A DNA stretch of 64,000 bases, taken from Cytobacillus firmus DS1. Its GTDB lineage: Bacteria; Bacillota; Bacilli; Bacillales; Cytobacillaceae. This document shows positions 1-8,643 of this stretch, piece by piece. The translations under genes were made by a program, and so were the position numbers. The notes under the pieces are model-generated. The model ran no database searches. It saw only the letters and a list, made by a program, of their open reading frames with translations, and had not been told where the DNA came from. The stretch covers positions 248,001 to 312,000 of the forward strand of contig NZ_APVL01000001.1 in the NCBI RefSeq assembly GCF_000565285.1, given 5' to 3'. The number at the start of each line of letters is the position of its first letter. Position 1 is the first letter of the stretch.

Positions 1-569
1 CCAATACGAGTGAATATATCTATTACCGGCCGAGCAAGCGCATCGATTTGAAAATAAGGCCGGGGGACATGGTAAAGGAAGGGACCATTGCCTATAAGGC
101 TTTAGGGACACAGCAAAGAGTGTCGGAGTTTATTGACCGAGATGTATTTGGTGTTCCGTATCACGGCATGGCCGTGCCTTTTTTGCATGACGGGAAGCTT
201 GAGGGCTGTGTAACCGCCATTTTTCCGGCTCTGACGGACGGCAAATCGGTTGTGACGATGAAAACGAATGATGGCTGGATTCCGATTCCTTTTTCCGAGG
301 TTGTTTACCTTGAGGCAAAGGATAAAAAGACCTATGTACATACTGGCGGGCATTCAGGTACCCATAAATATTCGCTTCAGGATTTTGAGTATTCACTGCC
401 GAAGGACAGTTTCATCCGCTGTCACCGCTCATTCATTGTAAATGTCAATCAAATCAAGGAAATCTTTCCTGATACCCATTCCACCTTTCTCCTCGTCATG
501 AAAAATGGGGACCGGGTGCCTGTCAGCCAGTCCTATTCCAGCTATTTCAGGAAAATGCTCGGTTTTTAG
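1..569 (+). CDS. LytTR-domain transcriptional regulator, 5' end missing
   Basis: The reading frame is open to the left edge of the window, so the start lies upstream and the TTG at 48 is not a credible start. The last ~100 residues form a LytTR DNA-binding domain, recognisable from IPFSEVVYLEAKDKKTYVHT, SFIRCHRSFIVNVNQIKEI and the closing VPVSQSYSSYFRKML. The preceding part has no receiver-type aspartate motif and looks like a small sensory domain. LytTR domains bind paired direct repeats and usually activate a nearby gene. The next gene, a CoA-transferase on the same strand, is the obvious candidate target, but that is inference. The ligand is unknown. Confidence 0.8.
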   Translation, partial: NTSEYIYYRPSKRIDLKIRPGDMVKEGTIAYKALGTQQRVSEFIDRDVFGVPYHGMAVPFLHDGKLEGCVTAIFPALTDGKSVVTMKTNDGWIPIPFSEVVYLEAKDKKTYVHTGGHSGTHKYSLQDFEYSLPKDSFIRCHRSFIVNVNQIKEIFPDTHSTFLLVMKNGDRVPVSQSYSSYFRKMLGF

Positions 570-610
570 AAAATTCTTTCTGTTTCAGCTGTGAAATTTG
601 CTGTTTTATC

Positions 611-641
611 GGAATTTTCCGTAAGATAACCGGAAAATTCC
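611..641. promoter_or_regulatory. Inverted repeat upstream of the CoA-transferase gene
   Basis: GGAATTTTCCG at 611-621 is the exact reverse complement of CGGAAAATTCC at 631-641, separated by 9 nt. It lies 59 bp upstream of the CoA-transferase start and is not followed by a T run, so it reads better as an operator than a terminator. The binding protein is unknown. Confidence 0.4.
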
Positions 642-699
642 TGGCTCCCTCTTTATCCGGGTAGAATGATTACATATATCTTGAGAGGGGATGAGCATC

Positions 700-2223
700 A
701 TGGAGAAACATTTAGAACGGATTCGCGACAGCCGCCTGCATGACCGGGTAGTTACACCGGAAAAAGCAGCATCCTGGATACAGAATGGGATGACCCTTGG
801 GTTAAGCGGATTTACCCGTGCGGGTGATGTGAAAGCGGTGCCATTTGCGCTAGCGGACCGTGCCAAACATGAGAGCTTTAAAGTAAATGTCTACACGGGT
901 GCTTCTTTGGGATCTGATGTGGATAAGCTTTTTGCGGAAGCCGGGATTTTGGGAAAAAGGCTGCCATTTCAGGCCGATCCGACTATGAGAAAAGGGATTA
1001 ACCAGGGGGATTTTCTGTTTGTCGATCAGCATTTATCCCACACGGCAGAGCTTATCCGCGCCAATGTTATGGATCCTATTGATTTCGCTATTTTGGAAGC
1101 GGTTTCTATTTCAGAGGAAGGGCTGATCATTCCGTCTACTTCTATCGGAAACTCGCTGTCTTTTGCGGAAAATGCGAGACATATCATTGTTGAAATCAAT
1201 TTGGCCCAATCTACACAGCTGGAAGGATTGCATGATTTATATGAACCTGGCAGGCAGGGGGAGCGGAATCCGATCCCGCTGAAGAAAGCTGACGACCGTA
1301 TCGGTGCTCCGGGAATTAAAGTGGATCTGGATAAGGTGAGGGGTATCGTATTCACGAATCAGCAGGATTCTCCGTCGACAATCGTGCCGCCGGATGAAGA
1401 AACCGCCATTATGGCACAGCATCTGCTGCAATTTCTCCGCGGGGAAATTGCAGCAGGGAGGCTGACAAATAGCCTGGCACCACTGCAGTCAGGTATCGGG
1501 TCGGTGGCGAATGCTGTGCTTTATGGAATGCTTGATTCTGAGTTTGATAATCTGGAAGTCTATTCAGAAGTGCTGCAGGATGCGGTATTTGATTTGATGG
1601 ATGCCGGAAAGGTGAAATTTGCATCCTGCTGTTCTATCACTCTATCAGATGAAAAAATGAAAGAAGTTTTCACGAACTTTGACCGGTACAGGGACCGTTT
1701 AATCATGCGTCCGCAGGAGATTTCCAACAATCCTGAAATCATCCGCCGCCTCGGCCTGATTTCGATCAATACAGCACTGGAGCTTGATATTTATGGAAAC
1801 GTGAACTCCACCCATGTCCTTGGAACGAAAATGATGAATGGGATCGGCGGATCCGGCGATTTTGCCAGAAATGCGCGGCTGGCGATCTTCGTGACAAAAT
1901 CCATTGCCAAAGACAGCAAGATTTCAAGCATCGTCCCGTTTGTCTCCCATGTCGACCACACCGAGCATGATGTCGATGTCATTGTGACAGAACAGGGCTA
2001 TGCGGATCTGCGCGGGCTTGCGCCAAGGCAGCGCGTCGAACTGATCATCGAAAATTGCGCACACCCGCTGTACCGCGACCAGCTTCGCGAATATTACCGG
2101 GAAGCCCTCACAAGAGGCGGACAGACTCCGCACGTACTGGAAAAGGCGCTGTCCTGGCACACAGACTTTGCAAAGAATGGAACCATGCTGAAAGAAACAG
2201 CGGCAGCTGCTGCCCGTCAGTGA
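700..2223 (+). CDS. Acetyl-CoA hydrolase/transferase family protein (succinate:acetate CoA-transferase type)
   Basis: This is a class I CoA-transferase of the Cat1/AarC/Ach1 type, about 507 residues, the usual length. Such cytoplasmic enzymes move CoA between acetyl-CoA and succinate (or acetate and succinyl-CoA) through a glutamyl-CoA thioester. The catalytic glutamate is probably E290 in YSEVLQD, and the glycine-rich loops GIGSVANAV and GIGGSGDFARNA are present. The ATG at 691 directly abuts the GAGAGGGG ribosome binding site, whereas the in-frame ATG at 700 has a 9-nt spacing, so 700 is chosen. It follows a LytTR regulator on the same strand. The exact substrate pair (acetate, succinate or propionate) cannot be told from sequence. 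Confidence 0.88.
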   Translation: MEKHLERIRDSRLHDRVVTPEKAASWIQNGMTLGLSGFTRAGDVKAVPFALADRAKHESFKVNVYTGASLGSDVDKLFAEAGILGKRLPFQADPTMRKGINQGDFLFVDQHLSHTAELIRANVMDPIDFAILEAVSISEEGLIIPSTSIGNSLSFAENARHIIVEINLAQSTQLEGLHDLYEPGRQGERNPIPLKKADDRIGAPGIKVDLDKVRGIVFTNQQDSPSTIVPPDEETAIMAQHLLQFLRGEIAAGRLTNSLAPLQSGIGSVANAVLYGMLDSEFDNLEVYSEVLQDAVFDLMDAGKVKFASCCSITLSDEKMKEVFTNFDRYRDRLIMRPQEISNNPEIIRRLGLISINTALELDIYGNVNSTHVLGTKMMNGIGGSGDFARNARLAIFVTKSIAKDSKISSIVPFVSHVDHTEHDVDVIVTEQGYADLRGLAPRQRVELIIENCAHPLYRDQLREYYREALTRGGQTPHVLEKALSWHTDFAKNGTMLKETAAAAARQ

Positions 2224-2232
2224 AGAGAGATG

Positions 2233-2281
2233 GTGACAGGCACCTATACCACTTCATTCAACTGGTATAGGTGCCTGTCAC
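2233..2281. repeat. GTGACAGGCACC palindrome, copy 1
   Basis: Two perfect 19-bp arms, GTGACAGGCACCTATACCA and its reverse complement, flank an 11-nt loop. The element begins 9 bp after the CoA-transferase stop codon and is followed by CTTTTAATG, so it could act as a terminator. The same arms recur at 3531-3578 and 8644-8692, which marks it as a dispersed repeat rather than a gene-specific terminator. Confidence 0.85.
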
Positions 2282-2330
2282 TTTTAATGTTACAATGATA
2301 GCTATACTAACAAAATGATTGGGTGAATTT

Positions 2331-3524
2331 ATGAGTAATGCTATCAAATTAATCGCGGCTTCTAAATATAAGAATAGTTTTAGGGATGGCTATCCGCTTG
2401 TGACGGAGGAGTCGGTGCAGCGGATTCCGAATGGCATCAAAGAGGGTGCGGTCATTGAGCTGACTGACGAGAGCAGCCGGTTTATAGGTAAAGGATATTA
2501 TGGAAAGCAGAATAAAGGCAGGGGCTGGATACTGTCGCGAAATCCTCAGGAAACCTTTGATGAAGCATTTTTTGCGAAGAAATTCCAGGAAGCGTTAAGG
2601 AGGCGGGAAGCTCTGTTCCTTGATCCCGATACAACCGCCTTTCGGGTTTTTAATGGAGAAGGAGACGGAATCGGAGGCATCACGATTGATTATTATGATG
2701 GCTTTTATGTGATCAGCTGGTACAGCGAAGGCATTTATACGTTCAGGGATGCGGTGATCCAGGCATTCATGAAAAGTGCTGATGTAAAAGGATTATATGA
2801 AAAGAAACGGTTTGCTGTAAAAGGCACTTATATAGAGGACGATGATTTTGCAGCAGGAGAGCGGGCATCTTTTCCGCTGATGGTGAAGGAGAATGGAATC
2901 AGCTTTCCCATTTATCTGAATGATGGCGCTATGGTAGGTGTATTCCTTGATCAGAGGCATGTCCGGAAGACGATCAGGGACAAGTATGCAAAAGGAAAAA
3001 AGGTCCTGAACACGTTCTCTTATACGGGTGCTTTTTCAGCTGCCGCTGCATTAGGGGGGGCAGTGAAGACAACCAGTGTCGACCTTGCCAACCGCAGCAA
3101 AAGCAAAACCATCGAAATGTTCAGCGTCAACGGAATTGATTTTGAGGCACAGGATATCATTGTGGAAGATGTGTTCAACTACTTCAAATATGCTGTCCGG
3201 AAGCAGCTGAAATTTGATATGGTCATTCTTGACCCTCCAAGCTTTGCCCGTTCCAAAAAGCATACTTTCAGCGCCAGAAAAGATTATCCGGAATTGCTCG
3301 CTCAGGCGATTCAGATCACTGAAAAGAACGGAATCATTGTGGCCTCATCCAACTGCAGCACATTCAATATGAATAAGTTCAAAGACTTTATCAAAAAAGC
3401 GTTTGCCCAAACAGGTGACCGCTACAAAATCCTTGAGGAATTCACCCTTCCTGAAGACTTCCGCACCATTAAGGAATTCAAAGAAGGAGACTACCTTAAA
3501 GTAGCATTCATACAGAAGCTGTAA
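2331..3524 (+). CDS. Class I SAM-dependent rRNA methyltransferase (RlmI/YwbD-like)
   Basis: The protein has about 397 residues, the length of the RlmI family that makes 5-methylcytosine in 23S rRNA. The N-terminal region is PUA-like (LTDESSRFIGKGYYGKQNKG), followed by a middle domain and a Rossmann methyltransferase domain with NTFSYTGAFS (SAM-binding motif I), the acidic SVDLANRS strand and the catalytic-loop motif DPPSFARSK. A conserved SSNCS follows. The ATG at 2331 is preceded by GGTGA; the upstream in-frame TTG at 2319 has no ribosome binding site. The gene is flanked on both sides by copies of the GTGACAGGCACC hairpin. Homology to B. subtilis YwbD is likely, but the target base is inferred from the family only. 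Confidence 0.85.
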   Translation: MSNAIKLIAASKYKNSFRDGYPLVTEESVQRIPNGIKEGAVIELTDESSRFIGKGYYGKQNKGRGWILSRNPQETFDEAFFAKKFQEALRRREALFLDPDTTAFRVFNGEGDGIGGITIDYYDGFYVISWYSEGIYTFRDAVIQAFMKSADVKGLYEKKRFAVKGTYIEDDDFAAGERASFPLMVKENGISFPIYLNDGAMVGVFLDQRHVRKTIRDKYAKGKKVLNTFSYTGAFSAAAALGGAVKTTSVDLANRSKSKTIEMFSVNGIDFEAQDIIVEDVFNYFKYAVRKQLKFDMVILDPPSFARSKKHTFSARKDYPELLAQAIQITEKNGIIVASSNCSTFNMNKFKDFIKKAFAQTGDRYKILEEFTLPEDFRTIKEFKEGDYLKVAFIQKL

Positions 3525-3530
3525 CAACGG

Positions 3531-3578
3531 GTGACAGGCACCTATACCACTTCGCCAACTGGTATAGGTGCCTGTCAC
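3531..3578. repeat. GTGACAGGCACC palindrome, copy 2
   Basis: The same 19-bp arms as copy 1 surround a different 10-nt loop. It sits in the short gap between the convergent methyltransferase and dctB genes and is followed on the + strand by CTTTTTAC, so it may terminate the methyltransferase transcript. Confidence 0.85.
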
Positions 3579-3582
3579 CTTT

Positions 3583-4638
3583 TTACTCATATTTAGCCCG
3601 CAGTTCCTTCATCTCTTCCACCAGGTTCTTCCCGATTTCCTGTGAAAAGTCTTCATAGACGGGATCCAGCACAGCCTGCCACTCCTGATTTTCTTCCGGT
3701 GTGAGTTCATGAATCTGAATGGAGGAATTCTGTTTGATTTTTTCAAGCAGTTTTTCGTTCATGTCAAAAGCCATCCGGCTGTTCCATTCAGTTGTTTCTT
3801 CCATTGCCTCTAGCAGAATCTTCTTTGTTTCCTCACTCTGCTCATTCCAGACCTTCCCGCTCATCATCACGGCATATCCAAGATAACCATGATTGCTGAT
3901 TGTCATATGCTTTTGCAGGTTATAAAATTTCTTTGAGTAGATATTGGAAATGGTATTTTCTTCTCCATCCACATCGCCTTCTTCAAGAAGCTTGTAAGTG
4001 GAATTGAATGAATCCTGAATAGCCTTTGCCTTAAGACGGCTGAATTGGGCCGATATCACATCACTTTGCATGATACGGAAGGATTGCCCTTTCAGATCCT
4101 CTGGTTTTTGGATAGGACCCTGATTCGAAGTAATCTGCTTAAATCCATTGGGCCAGTGGGCAAGCCCTTTAATGCCGTCCCCCTGAAGAGAATCCAGAAG
4201 CTGCTTTCCGATATCCCCATTCAGGCCTTCAAGTGCAGCTTCACGCGAAGGGAACGCGAAAGGCAAGTCCAGCACGCCCCATCGCGGAGAAAGCATGCCA
4301 AGCTTGGAGGTGGAAGGGGCAATAAAGTGAACCTGACCTTCCTTAAGCGCATTAATTTCTTCAATATCAGAATAAAGGCTGCCGTTTGGAAACACTTCTA
4401 TTTTAATATGGCCATCCGATTTTTCGGCGACAAGCTCAGCAAACCTTTGGGCGGCAAGGCCCTTCGGAGTATTTTCAGCCACCACATGGCTGAACTTGAA
4501 GACAATTTGATCCTTAAGTCCTTCCTGGTCATCATCAAAGGGAATCTCTTCCCTTGGAAAAAAGCTTTGATAGCCAAAGAAGGCAGCCAGCAGCAAAACC
4601 ATGCCGGCAAGGAGAATATAGCCTGCGGCGCTTTTCAT
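3583..4638 (-). CDS. dctB: DctP-family dicarboxylate-binding protein (DctB co-sensor)
   Basis: About 351 residues. It begins with an uncleaved-looking hydrophobic segment (residues 5-22), followed by an extracytoplasmic TRAP-type solute-binding fold (FKFSHVVAENTPKG, the FPNGSLYSDIEEINALKEG region, and IMQSDVISAQF). No TRAP membrane subunits lie nearby. Instead it stands divergently next to a CitA-type kinase, its regulator and a DctP symporter, matching the B. subtilis dctB-dctS-dctR-dctP set in which DctB acts as a binding-protein co-sensor with DctS. The chosen start has AGGAGG 6 nt upstream; the longer frame to 4728 would overlap the dctS promoter region. It is therefore more likely a sensor than a transporter component. 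Confidence 0.85.
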   Translation of the reverse strand: MKSAAGYILLAGMVLLLAAFFGYQSFFPREEIPFDDDQEGLKDQIVFKFSHVVAENTPKGLAAQRFAELVAEKSDGHIKIEVFPNGSLYSDIEEINALKEGQVHFIAPSTSKLGMLSPRWGVLDLPFAFPSREAALEGLNGDIGKQLLDSLQGDGIKGLAHWPNGFKQITSNQGPIQKPEDLKGQSFRIMQSDVISAQFSRLKAKAIQDSFNSTYKLLEEGDVDGEENTISNIYSKKFYNLQKHMTISNHGYLGYAVMMSGKVWNEQSEETKKILLEAMEETTEWNSRMAFDMNEKLLEKIKQNSSIQIHELTPEENQEWQAVLDPVYEDFSQEIGKNLVEEMKELRAKYE

Positions 4639-4716
4639 TTGAATCCTCCTTTTTAAAATTATTAATGTTATCATACTTACAAGAATTCTATCCGTAAAGG
4701 CAGAAGGGAGGGACCC

Positions 4717-6321
4717 TTGTTGAATCAAATGCCCATCCGCTGGAAGATTACCATCCTGTCCTATGCAGTCGTTATTTTTTCTTTATTGATTGGCGGAATG
4801 GTCGTAATTGCAAACATCCAGGAGCAGGAAGAAACGGAACTGAGGATACGGTCGATGAATACAGCCAGAACGGTGGCAGAGCTGACAGATGTGAAAAAAG
4901 GAATCCTGCAGCCGCAGGGCTGGAAGACGGTTAACAAAGTTGCAGAAGAAATCAGGATCATTAATGAAACAGACTATATTGTGATCATGAATATGGAGCG
5001 CATCCGCTATTCCCATCCGGTCAGGGAACTGATCGGCAGGCCTTCATCTGGTGAGGATGAGAAACCGGCTTTTGCCGAGCATATTTATTTTTCAAAGGCA
5101 GAGGGAGACGTCGGCACCTTTATCCGCGCATTCATACCGATTAAAGATGAAAGCCTGAATCAAATTGGTGTGGTTGTTGTCGGCAATAAGATCCCTTCGA
5201 TTACGGAGATCATCGCAGATCTGGCAGACGAAATCAGCATTATTGTCCTCTTAACGCTCATATTTGGACTGATCGGCTCTTTAATGCTTGCCAATCATAT
5301 TAAAAAGCAGATGTTCCAGCTGGAGCCCTATGAAATCAAACGGATGCTGGAGGAAAGGACAGCCACTTTCCATTCGATCAATGAAGGCGTAATCGCGATT
5401 GATAACCAGGAAAACATCACGATTTTCAATGAGAAGGCAAAGAAAATTTTTAATGTGTCCGGGAAAGTCGCAGGCAAGAATATTAGGGCCGTGCTAAAAG
5501 ATACCAGGCTTCCGGAGATTGTAGAAAGGAATCGTGCTGTCTATAATGAACAAATCATTGTAAGCGGCAAGGTCATTTTAAGCACCAGAATTCCCATCCG
5601 GAAAGACAATGAAATGATCGGAGCTGTGGCTATTTTCCAGGACCGCACGGAAGTGACGAAGCTGGCCGAAGAGCTGACCGGTGTGAAAAGCTTTGTAGAG
5701 GCACTGCGGGTGCAGAATCATGAACATATGAATAAGCTTCATACCATTGCCGGATTGATCCAGCTCGGGAAAGCAGACAAAGCACTTCAGCTGACGTTTG
5801 ATGCATCTGAAGAGCAGGAAAACCTTTCGAATTTCCTCAGCGATAAAATCAGGAACGATGCCATTGCAGGCCTATTATTAAGCAAAGTGCGGCGCGGAAA
5901 GGAATTGGGCATCACGGTAGTCATCGACCCCAACAGCAATCTGGATGAGTTTCCAAACCGTCTGGATCACCATGACTTTGTTCTGCTTCTGGGCAATCTG
6001 ATTGAGAATGCTTTCGGGGCTTTTGAGCATAGTGAACGTGAAGATCGAAAAATTGATATAAGCATTGAACAGACCGATGAGATTTGTGCGGTACTGGTGG
6101 AAGATAACGGCAGCGGGATAGAGGAAGCGATTTTGCCGAAGCTATATGAAAAAGGATTTACCGCCAATAAATCAGGCGGGACAGGCTATGGGCTTTACCT
6201 TGTCAAACAAATTACAGAAAAAGGCGGAGGAGCGATCGAGGTTTCAACAGGCCGGGATGAAGGAGCTTCCTTTACGATCACTTTTCCAATGGAAGCGGAG
6301 GGAGAAGCATATGGCGGTTAA
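4717..6321 (+). CDS. dctS: C4-dicarboxylate sensor histidine kinase DctS
   Basis: A CitA/DcuS-type membrane kinase of ~534 residues. TM1 (about 13-33) and TM2 (about 172-192) bracket an extracytoplasmic Cache/PAS sensor domain. A cytoplasmic PAS domain follows (~212-320), then the phospho-acceptor motif QNHEHMNKLH with the histidine near residue 335. The catalytic domain contains LLGNLIENAFGAF, VEDNGSGI and GTGYGLYLVKQ. The start is a TTG: 4717 or 4720, the latter better spaced from GGGAGGG. It is divergent from dctB (about 80 bp apart) and overlaps dctR by 11 nt. Fumarate, succinate and malate are the expected signals from the B. subtilis homologue. Confidence 0.88.
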   Translation: MLNQMPIRWKITILSYAVVIFSLLIGGMVVIANIQEQEETELRIRSMNTARTVAELTDVKKGILQPQGWKTVNKVAEEIRIINETDYIVIMNMERIRYSHPVRELIGRPSSGEDEKPAFAEHIYFSKAEGDVGTFIRAFIPIKDESLNQIGVVVVGNKIPSITEIIADLADEISIIVLLTLIFGLIGSLMLANHIKKQMFQLEPYEIKRMLEERTATFHSINEGVIAIDNQENITIFNEKAKKIFNVSGKVAGKNIRAVLKDTRLPEIVERNRAVYNEQIIVSGKVILSTRIPIRKDNEMIGAVAIFQDRTEVTKLAEELTGVKSFVEALRVQNHEHMNKLHTIAGLIQLGKADKALQLTFDASEEQENLSNFLSDKIRNDAIAGLLLSKVRRGKELGITVVIDPNSNLDEFPNRLDHHDFVLLLGNLIENAFGAFEHSEREDRKIDISIEQTDEICAVLVEDNGSGIEEAILPKLYEKGFTANKSGGTGYGLYLVKQITEKGGGAIEVSTGRDEGASFTITFPMEAEGEAYGG

Positions 6322-6997
6322 AGAAGAAATCAATGTGCTGCTGATTGAAGATGACCCAATGGTCCAGGAAGTGAATAGAGAATTCATTGCAAGTGTGGAA
6401 GGATTCACGATCATTGCGGCAGCCGGAAATGGTGAGGAAGGAATCAGCCTTGCGAAAAAACTGAAGCCTGACCTGGTTATTTTGGATATTTTTATGCCGA
6501 AAAAAGATGGCATTCAAACCCTTCAGGAATTTAGAAAGCAGCACCTCGATTCAGATGTCATCGTCGTTTCCGCTGCAAAGGATAAGGAAACCATTAAGCT
6601 GATGCTTCAAAACGGCGCCAGGGATTATATTATCAAGCCATTTAAGCTGAACAGGATCCAGCAGGCTCTCGAAAAATACCGCCATTATAGGGAGAGCCTG
6701 AAGGAATCGGGCACACTGTCACAGGAGCAGCTCGATGCCCTGATTTATGCCAGGCAGGCGAAAAAGGAAGCTACCATTCTGCCAAAAGGGCTCAATGAAT
6801 TCACCTTAAATGAAATCACAGCATTTATGCAGCAGCAGACCGAACCCCGATCTGCCGAAGAGGTCGCTAACGGAATCGGCATCGCAAGAGTCACCGCCCG
6901 CCGCTATCTTGATTATCTTGAAAAAAGGGGTGCGATCCGGCTGGATGTGCAGTACGGGGGCGTGGGCAGGCCTGTCAATCGCTATGTCATAGTTTAG
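6311..6997 (+). CDS. dctR: CitB-type response regulator DctR
   Basis: About 228 residues. An N-terminal receiver domain starts NVLLIEDDPMV with the phospho-aspartate D59 in VILDIFMPKKDG and the conserved lysine in DYIIKPF. The C-terminal helix-turn-helix, SAEEVANGIGIARVTARRY, is the type found in CitB/DcuR regulators. The ATG at 6311 follows GGAGGGAGAAG and overlaps the end of dctS, which implies translational coupling. The longer frame reaching back to 6146 is an overlap artefact. The expected role is activation of the downstream dctP symporter gene when DctS/DctB detect C4-dicarboxylates. Confidence 0.88.
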   Translation: MAVKEEINVLLIEDDPMVQEVNREFIASVEGFTIIAAAGNGEEGISLAKKLKPDLVILDIFMPKKDGIQTLQEFRKQHLDSDVIVVSAAKDKETIKLMLQNGARDYIIKPFKLNRIQQALEKYRHYRESLKESGTLSQEQLDALIYARQAKKEATILPKGLNEFTLNEITAFMQQQTEPRSAEEVANGIGIARVTARRYLDYLEKRGAIRLDVQYGGVGRPVNRYVIV

Positions 6998-7062
6998 TTA
7001 TCACATTCCGAGACCAAAATGAACAAAATATCCGTTATGACCATAAACTTCTCGCTTTTATC

Positions 7063-7076
7063 TGAAAACGCTATCA
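7063..7076 (+). promoter_or_regulatory. Putative cre site (CcpA operator) upstream of dctP
   Basis: TGAAAACGCTATCA matches the cre consensus TGWAANCGNTNWCA at every position. It lies 43 bp before the dctP start, consistent with catabolite repression of dicarboxylate uptake, as known for B. subtilis dctP. Confidence 0.6.
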
Positions 7077-7119
7077 TTTCTAATAGAATGAATAGTTAGA
7101 AAAAGGAGATGAGACAAAA

Positions 7120-8409
7120 GTGAAGAAGCAGCGGATTTATAAAAATTTAACCTTTCAGGTGTTAACGGCTATTTTTATCGGTGTTATGGTCGGGCTGATT
7201 TGGCCGGAAGTCGGTAAAGAAATGAAGCCTGTAGGTGATACCTTCATCAACGCAGTCAAAATGGTCATCGCCCCGATTATTTTCCTGACCATCGTCCTTG
7301 GAATCGCCAAAATGGGTGATATGAAAAAAGTCGGCAAGGTTGGCGGTAAAGCGTTCATCTATTTTGAGGTTGTTACTACACTTGCTTTAATGATCGGTCT
7401 GATCGTCGTTAATGTCATTAAACCAGGTGCAGGCCTGAACTTTAATGAATTGGAAAAAGGAGATGTTTCACAGTATACATCCAATGGCGGAGAGGGCATC
7501 AACTGGATTGAGTTTGTGACACATATTGTTCCTTCCAATATGGTGGATGCCTTTGCAAAAGGGGATATCCTGCAGGTATTATTTTTCTCTATCTTATTTG
7601 GTGTCGGTTTGGCTGCACTTGGTGAAAAGGGCAAAATCGTCATTGAATTTTTGGATAAGCTATCATTAGTCTTCTTTAAAATTATCGGCTATGTCATGAA
7701 GGCAGCCCCGCTTGGAGCATTTGGAGCCATGGCCTATACAATCGGGCATTTCGGACTGGCATCACTTGTTCCGCTTGGCAAACTGATGATTTCCGTGTAC
7801 GTGACGATGTTCTTATTTATCTTTGTTGTTTTAAATATTATCTGCAAAATGTACGGATTCAGCTTATGGAATTATCTGAAGTTCATCAAAGATGAAATTT
7901 TAATCGTATTAGGCACAAGTTCATCAGAATCAGTGCTTCCGAGAATGATGGATAAAATGGAGCGCATCGGCTGCTCCAAATCAGTTGTAGGTCTTGTTAT
8001 CCCAACAGGGTACTCCTTTAACCTGGACGGTACATCGATTTACCTTTCCATGGCTGTTGTTTTCCTTGCCCAGGTATTCGGTGTGGATCTGACAATCGGC
8101 CAGCAGGTTACCATTCTATTAGTGCTCATGCTGACTTCAAAAGGTGCCGCAGGTGTAACCGGCAGCGGATTTATCGTATTGGCATCGACGCTTGCCGCCC
8201 TTCAGGTTATTCCTCTTGAAGGATTGGCGCTTCTTCTTGGCGTAGACCGCTTCATGAGTGAAGGAAGAGCAATCGTGAACCTGATCGGAAACGGAATCGC
8301 AACGATGGTTGTAGCAAAGAGTGAAAATGAATTTGATGAAAATAAGGCTAAGAAAGCCATCAGTGAAATGAAATTAATGAAGCAGGATCAGCAAAAGCAG
8401 GCAGTATAA
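7120..8409 (+). CDS. dctP: C4-dicarboxylate:cation symporter DctP (DAACS family)
   Basis: A polytopic membrane protein of 429 residues, typical of the GltP/DctA family. Diagnostic motifs are the serine-rich GTSSSESVLPRMMDKM re-entrant loop and GYSFNLDGTSIYLS, which form the substrate and cation site. It begins at GTG 7120, 8 nt after AAGGAGATGAG. It lies just downstream of dctSR but has its own 120-bp leader with a cre site, so it is probably a separate DctR-activated, CcpA-repressed unit. A strong hairpin follows the stop. Fumarate, succinate and malate are the likely substrates; some family members carry glutamate or aspartate, but the dctBSR neighbourhood favours dicarboxylates. Confidence 0.9.
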   Translation: MKKQRIYKNLTFQVLTAIFIGVMVGLIWPEVGKEMKPVGDTFINAVKMVIAPIIFLTIVLGIAKMGDMKKVGKVGGKAFIYFEVVTTLALMIGLIVVNVIKPGAGLNFNELEKGDVSQYTSNGGEGINWIEFVTHIVPSNMVDAFAKGDILQVLFFSILFGVGLAALGEKGKIVIEFLDKLSLVFFKIIGYVMKAAPLGAFGAMAYTIGHFGLASLVPLGKLMISVYVTMFLFIFVVLNIICKMYGFSLWNYLKFIKDEILIVLGTSSSESVLPRMMDKMERIGCSKSVVGLVIPTGYSFNLDGTSIYLSMAVVFLAQVFGVDLTIGQQVTILLVLMLTSKGAAGVTGSGFIVLASTLAALQVIPLEGLALLLGVDRFMSEGRAIVNLIGNGIATMVVAKSENEFDENKAKKAISEMKLMKQDQQKQAV

Positions 8410-8411
8410 AT

Positions 8412-8448
8412 GGAAAGGCCATTCCCCGCTGAGGGGAATGGCCTTTCC
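8412..8448 (+). terminator. Hairpin after dctP
   Basis: A perfect 16-bp stem with a GCTGA loop begins 2 nt after the stop codon. The T run is poor, so it may act as an mRNA 3'-end stabiliser as well as a terminator. Confidence 0.6.
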
Positions 8449-8449
8449 T

Positions 8450-8486
8450 CAATTGTTGTCGAAAACCCTGCTGAGCAGACGACAAT
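8450..8486. repeat. Second inverted repeat after dctP
   Basis: AATTGTTGTC and GACGACAATT form a 10-bp stem with one wobble pair around a 17-nt loop, immediately after the dctP hairpin. Function unknown. Confidence 0.4.
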
Positions 8487-8538
8487 TCCTGCAGCTATTT
8501 CCCGGGAAAAAATGAGAAATGGTAGGACTTTCTTGTCA

Positions 8539-8562
8539 TTTCAATCAAACGTTTGATTGAAA
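8539..8562. promoter_or_regulatory. 24-bp perfect palindrome, candidate operator
   Basis: The half-site TTTCAATCAAAC is followed directly by its reverse complement. It is ~150 bp upstream of the MFS transporter gene at 8712. The inner 22 bp recur exactly at 44744 minus 2000, that is at 42744-42765. Gapless dyads of this length are typical of TetR-type dimers, but no regulator gene lies next to it. Confidence 0.55.
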
Positions 8563-8643
8563 GTAAATTGTTGAATAAACGCGAAACACAAACAAAATTT
8601 AGAAAGTTTTAAAAATTGTGTGGTATATTATTTTTAAAAAACA

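Noticed and set aside
4045..4656. 203-codon frame antisense to dctB
   Set aside because: It is a shadow of the real minus-strand gene, with no ribosome binding site or recognisable domain.
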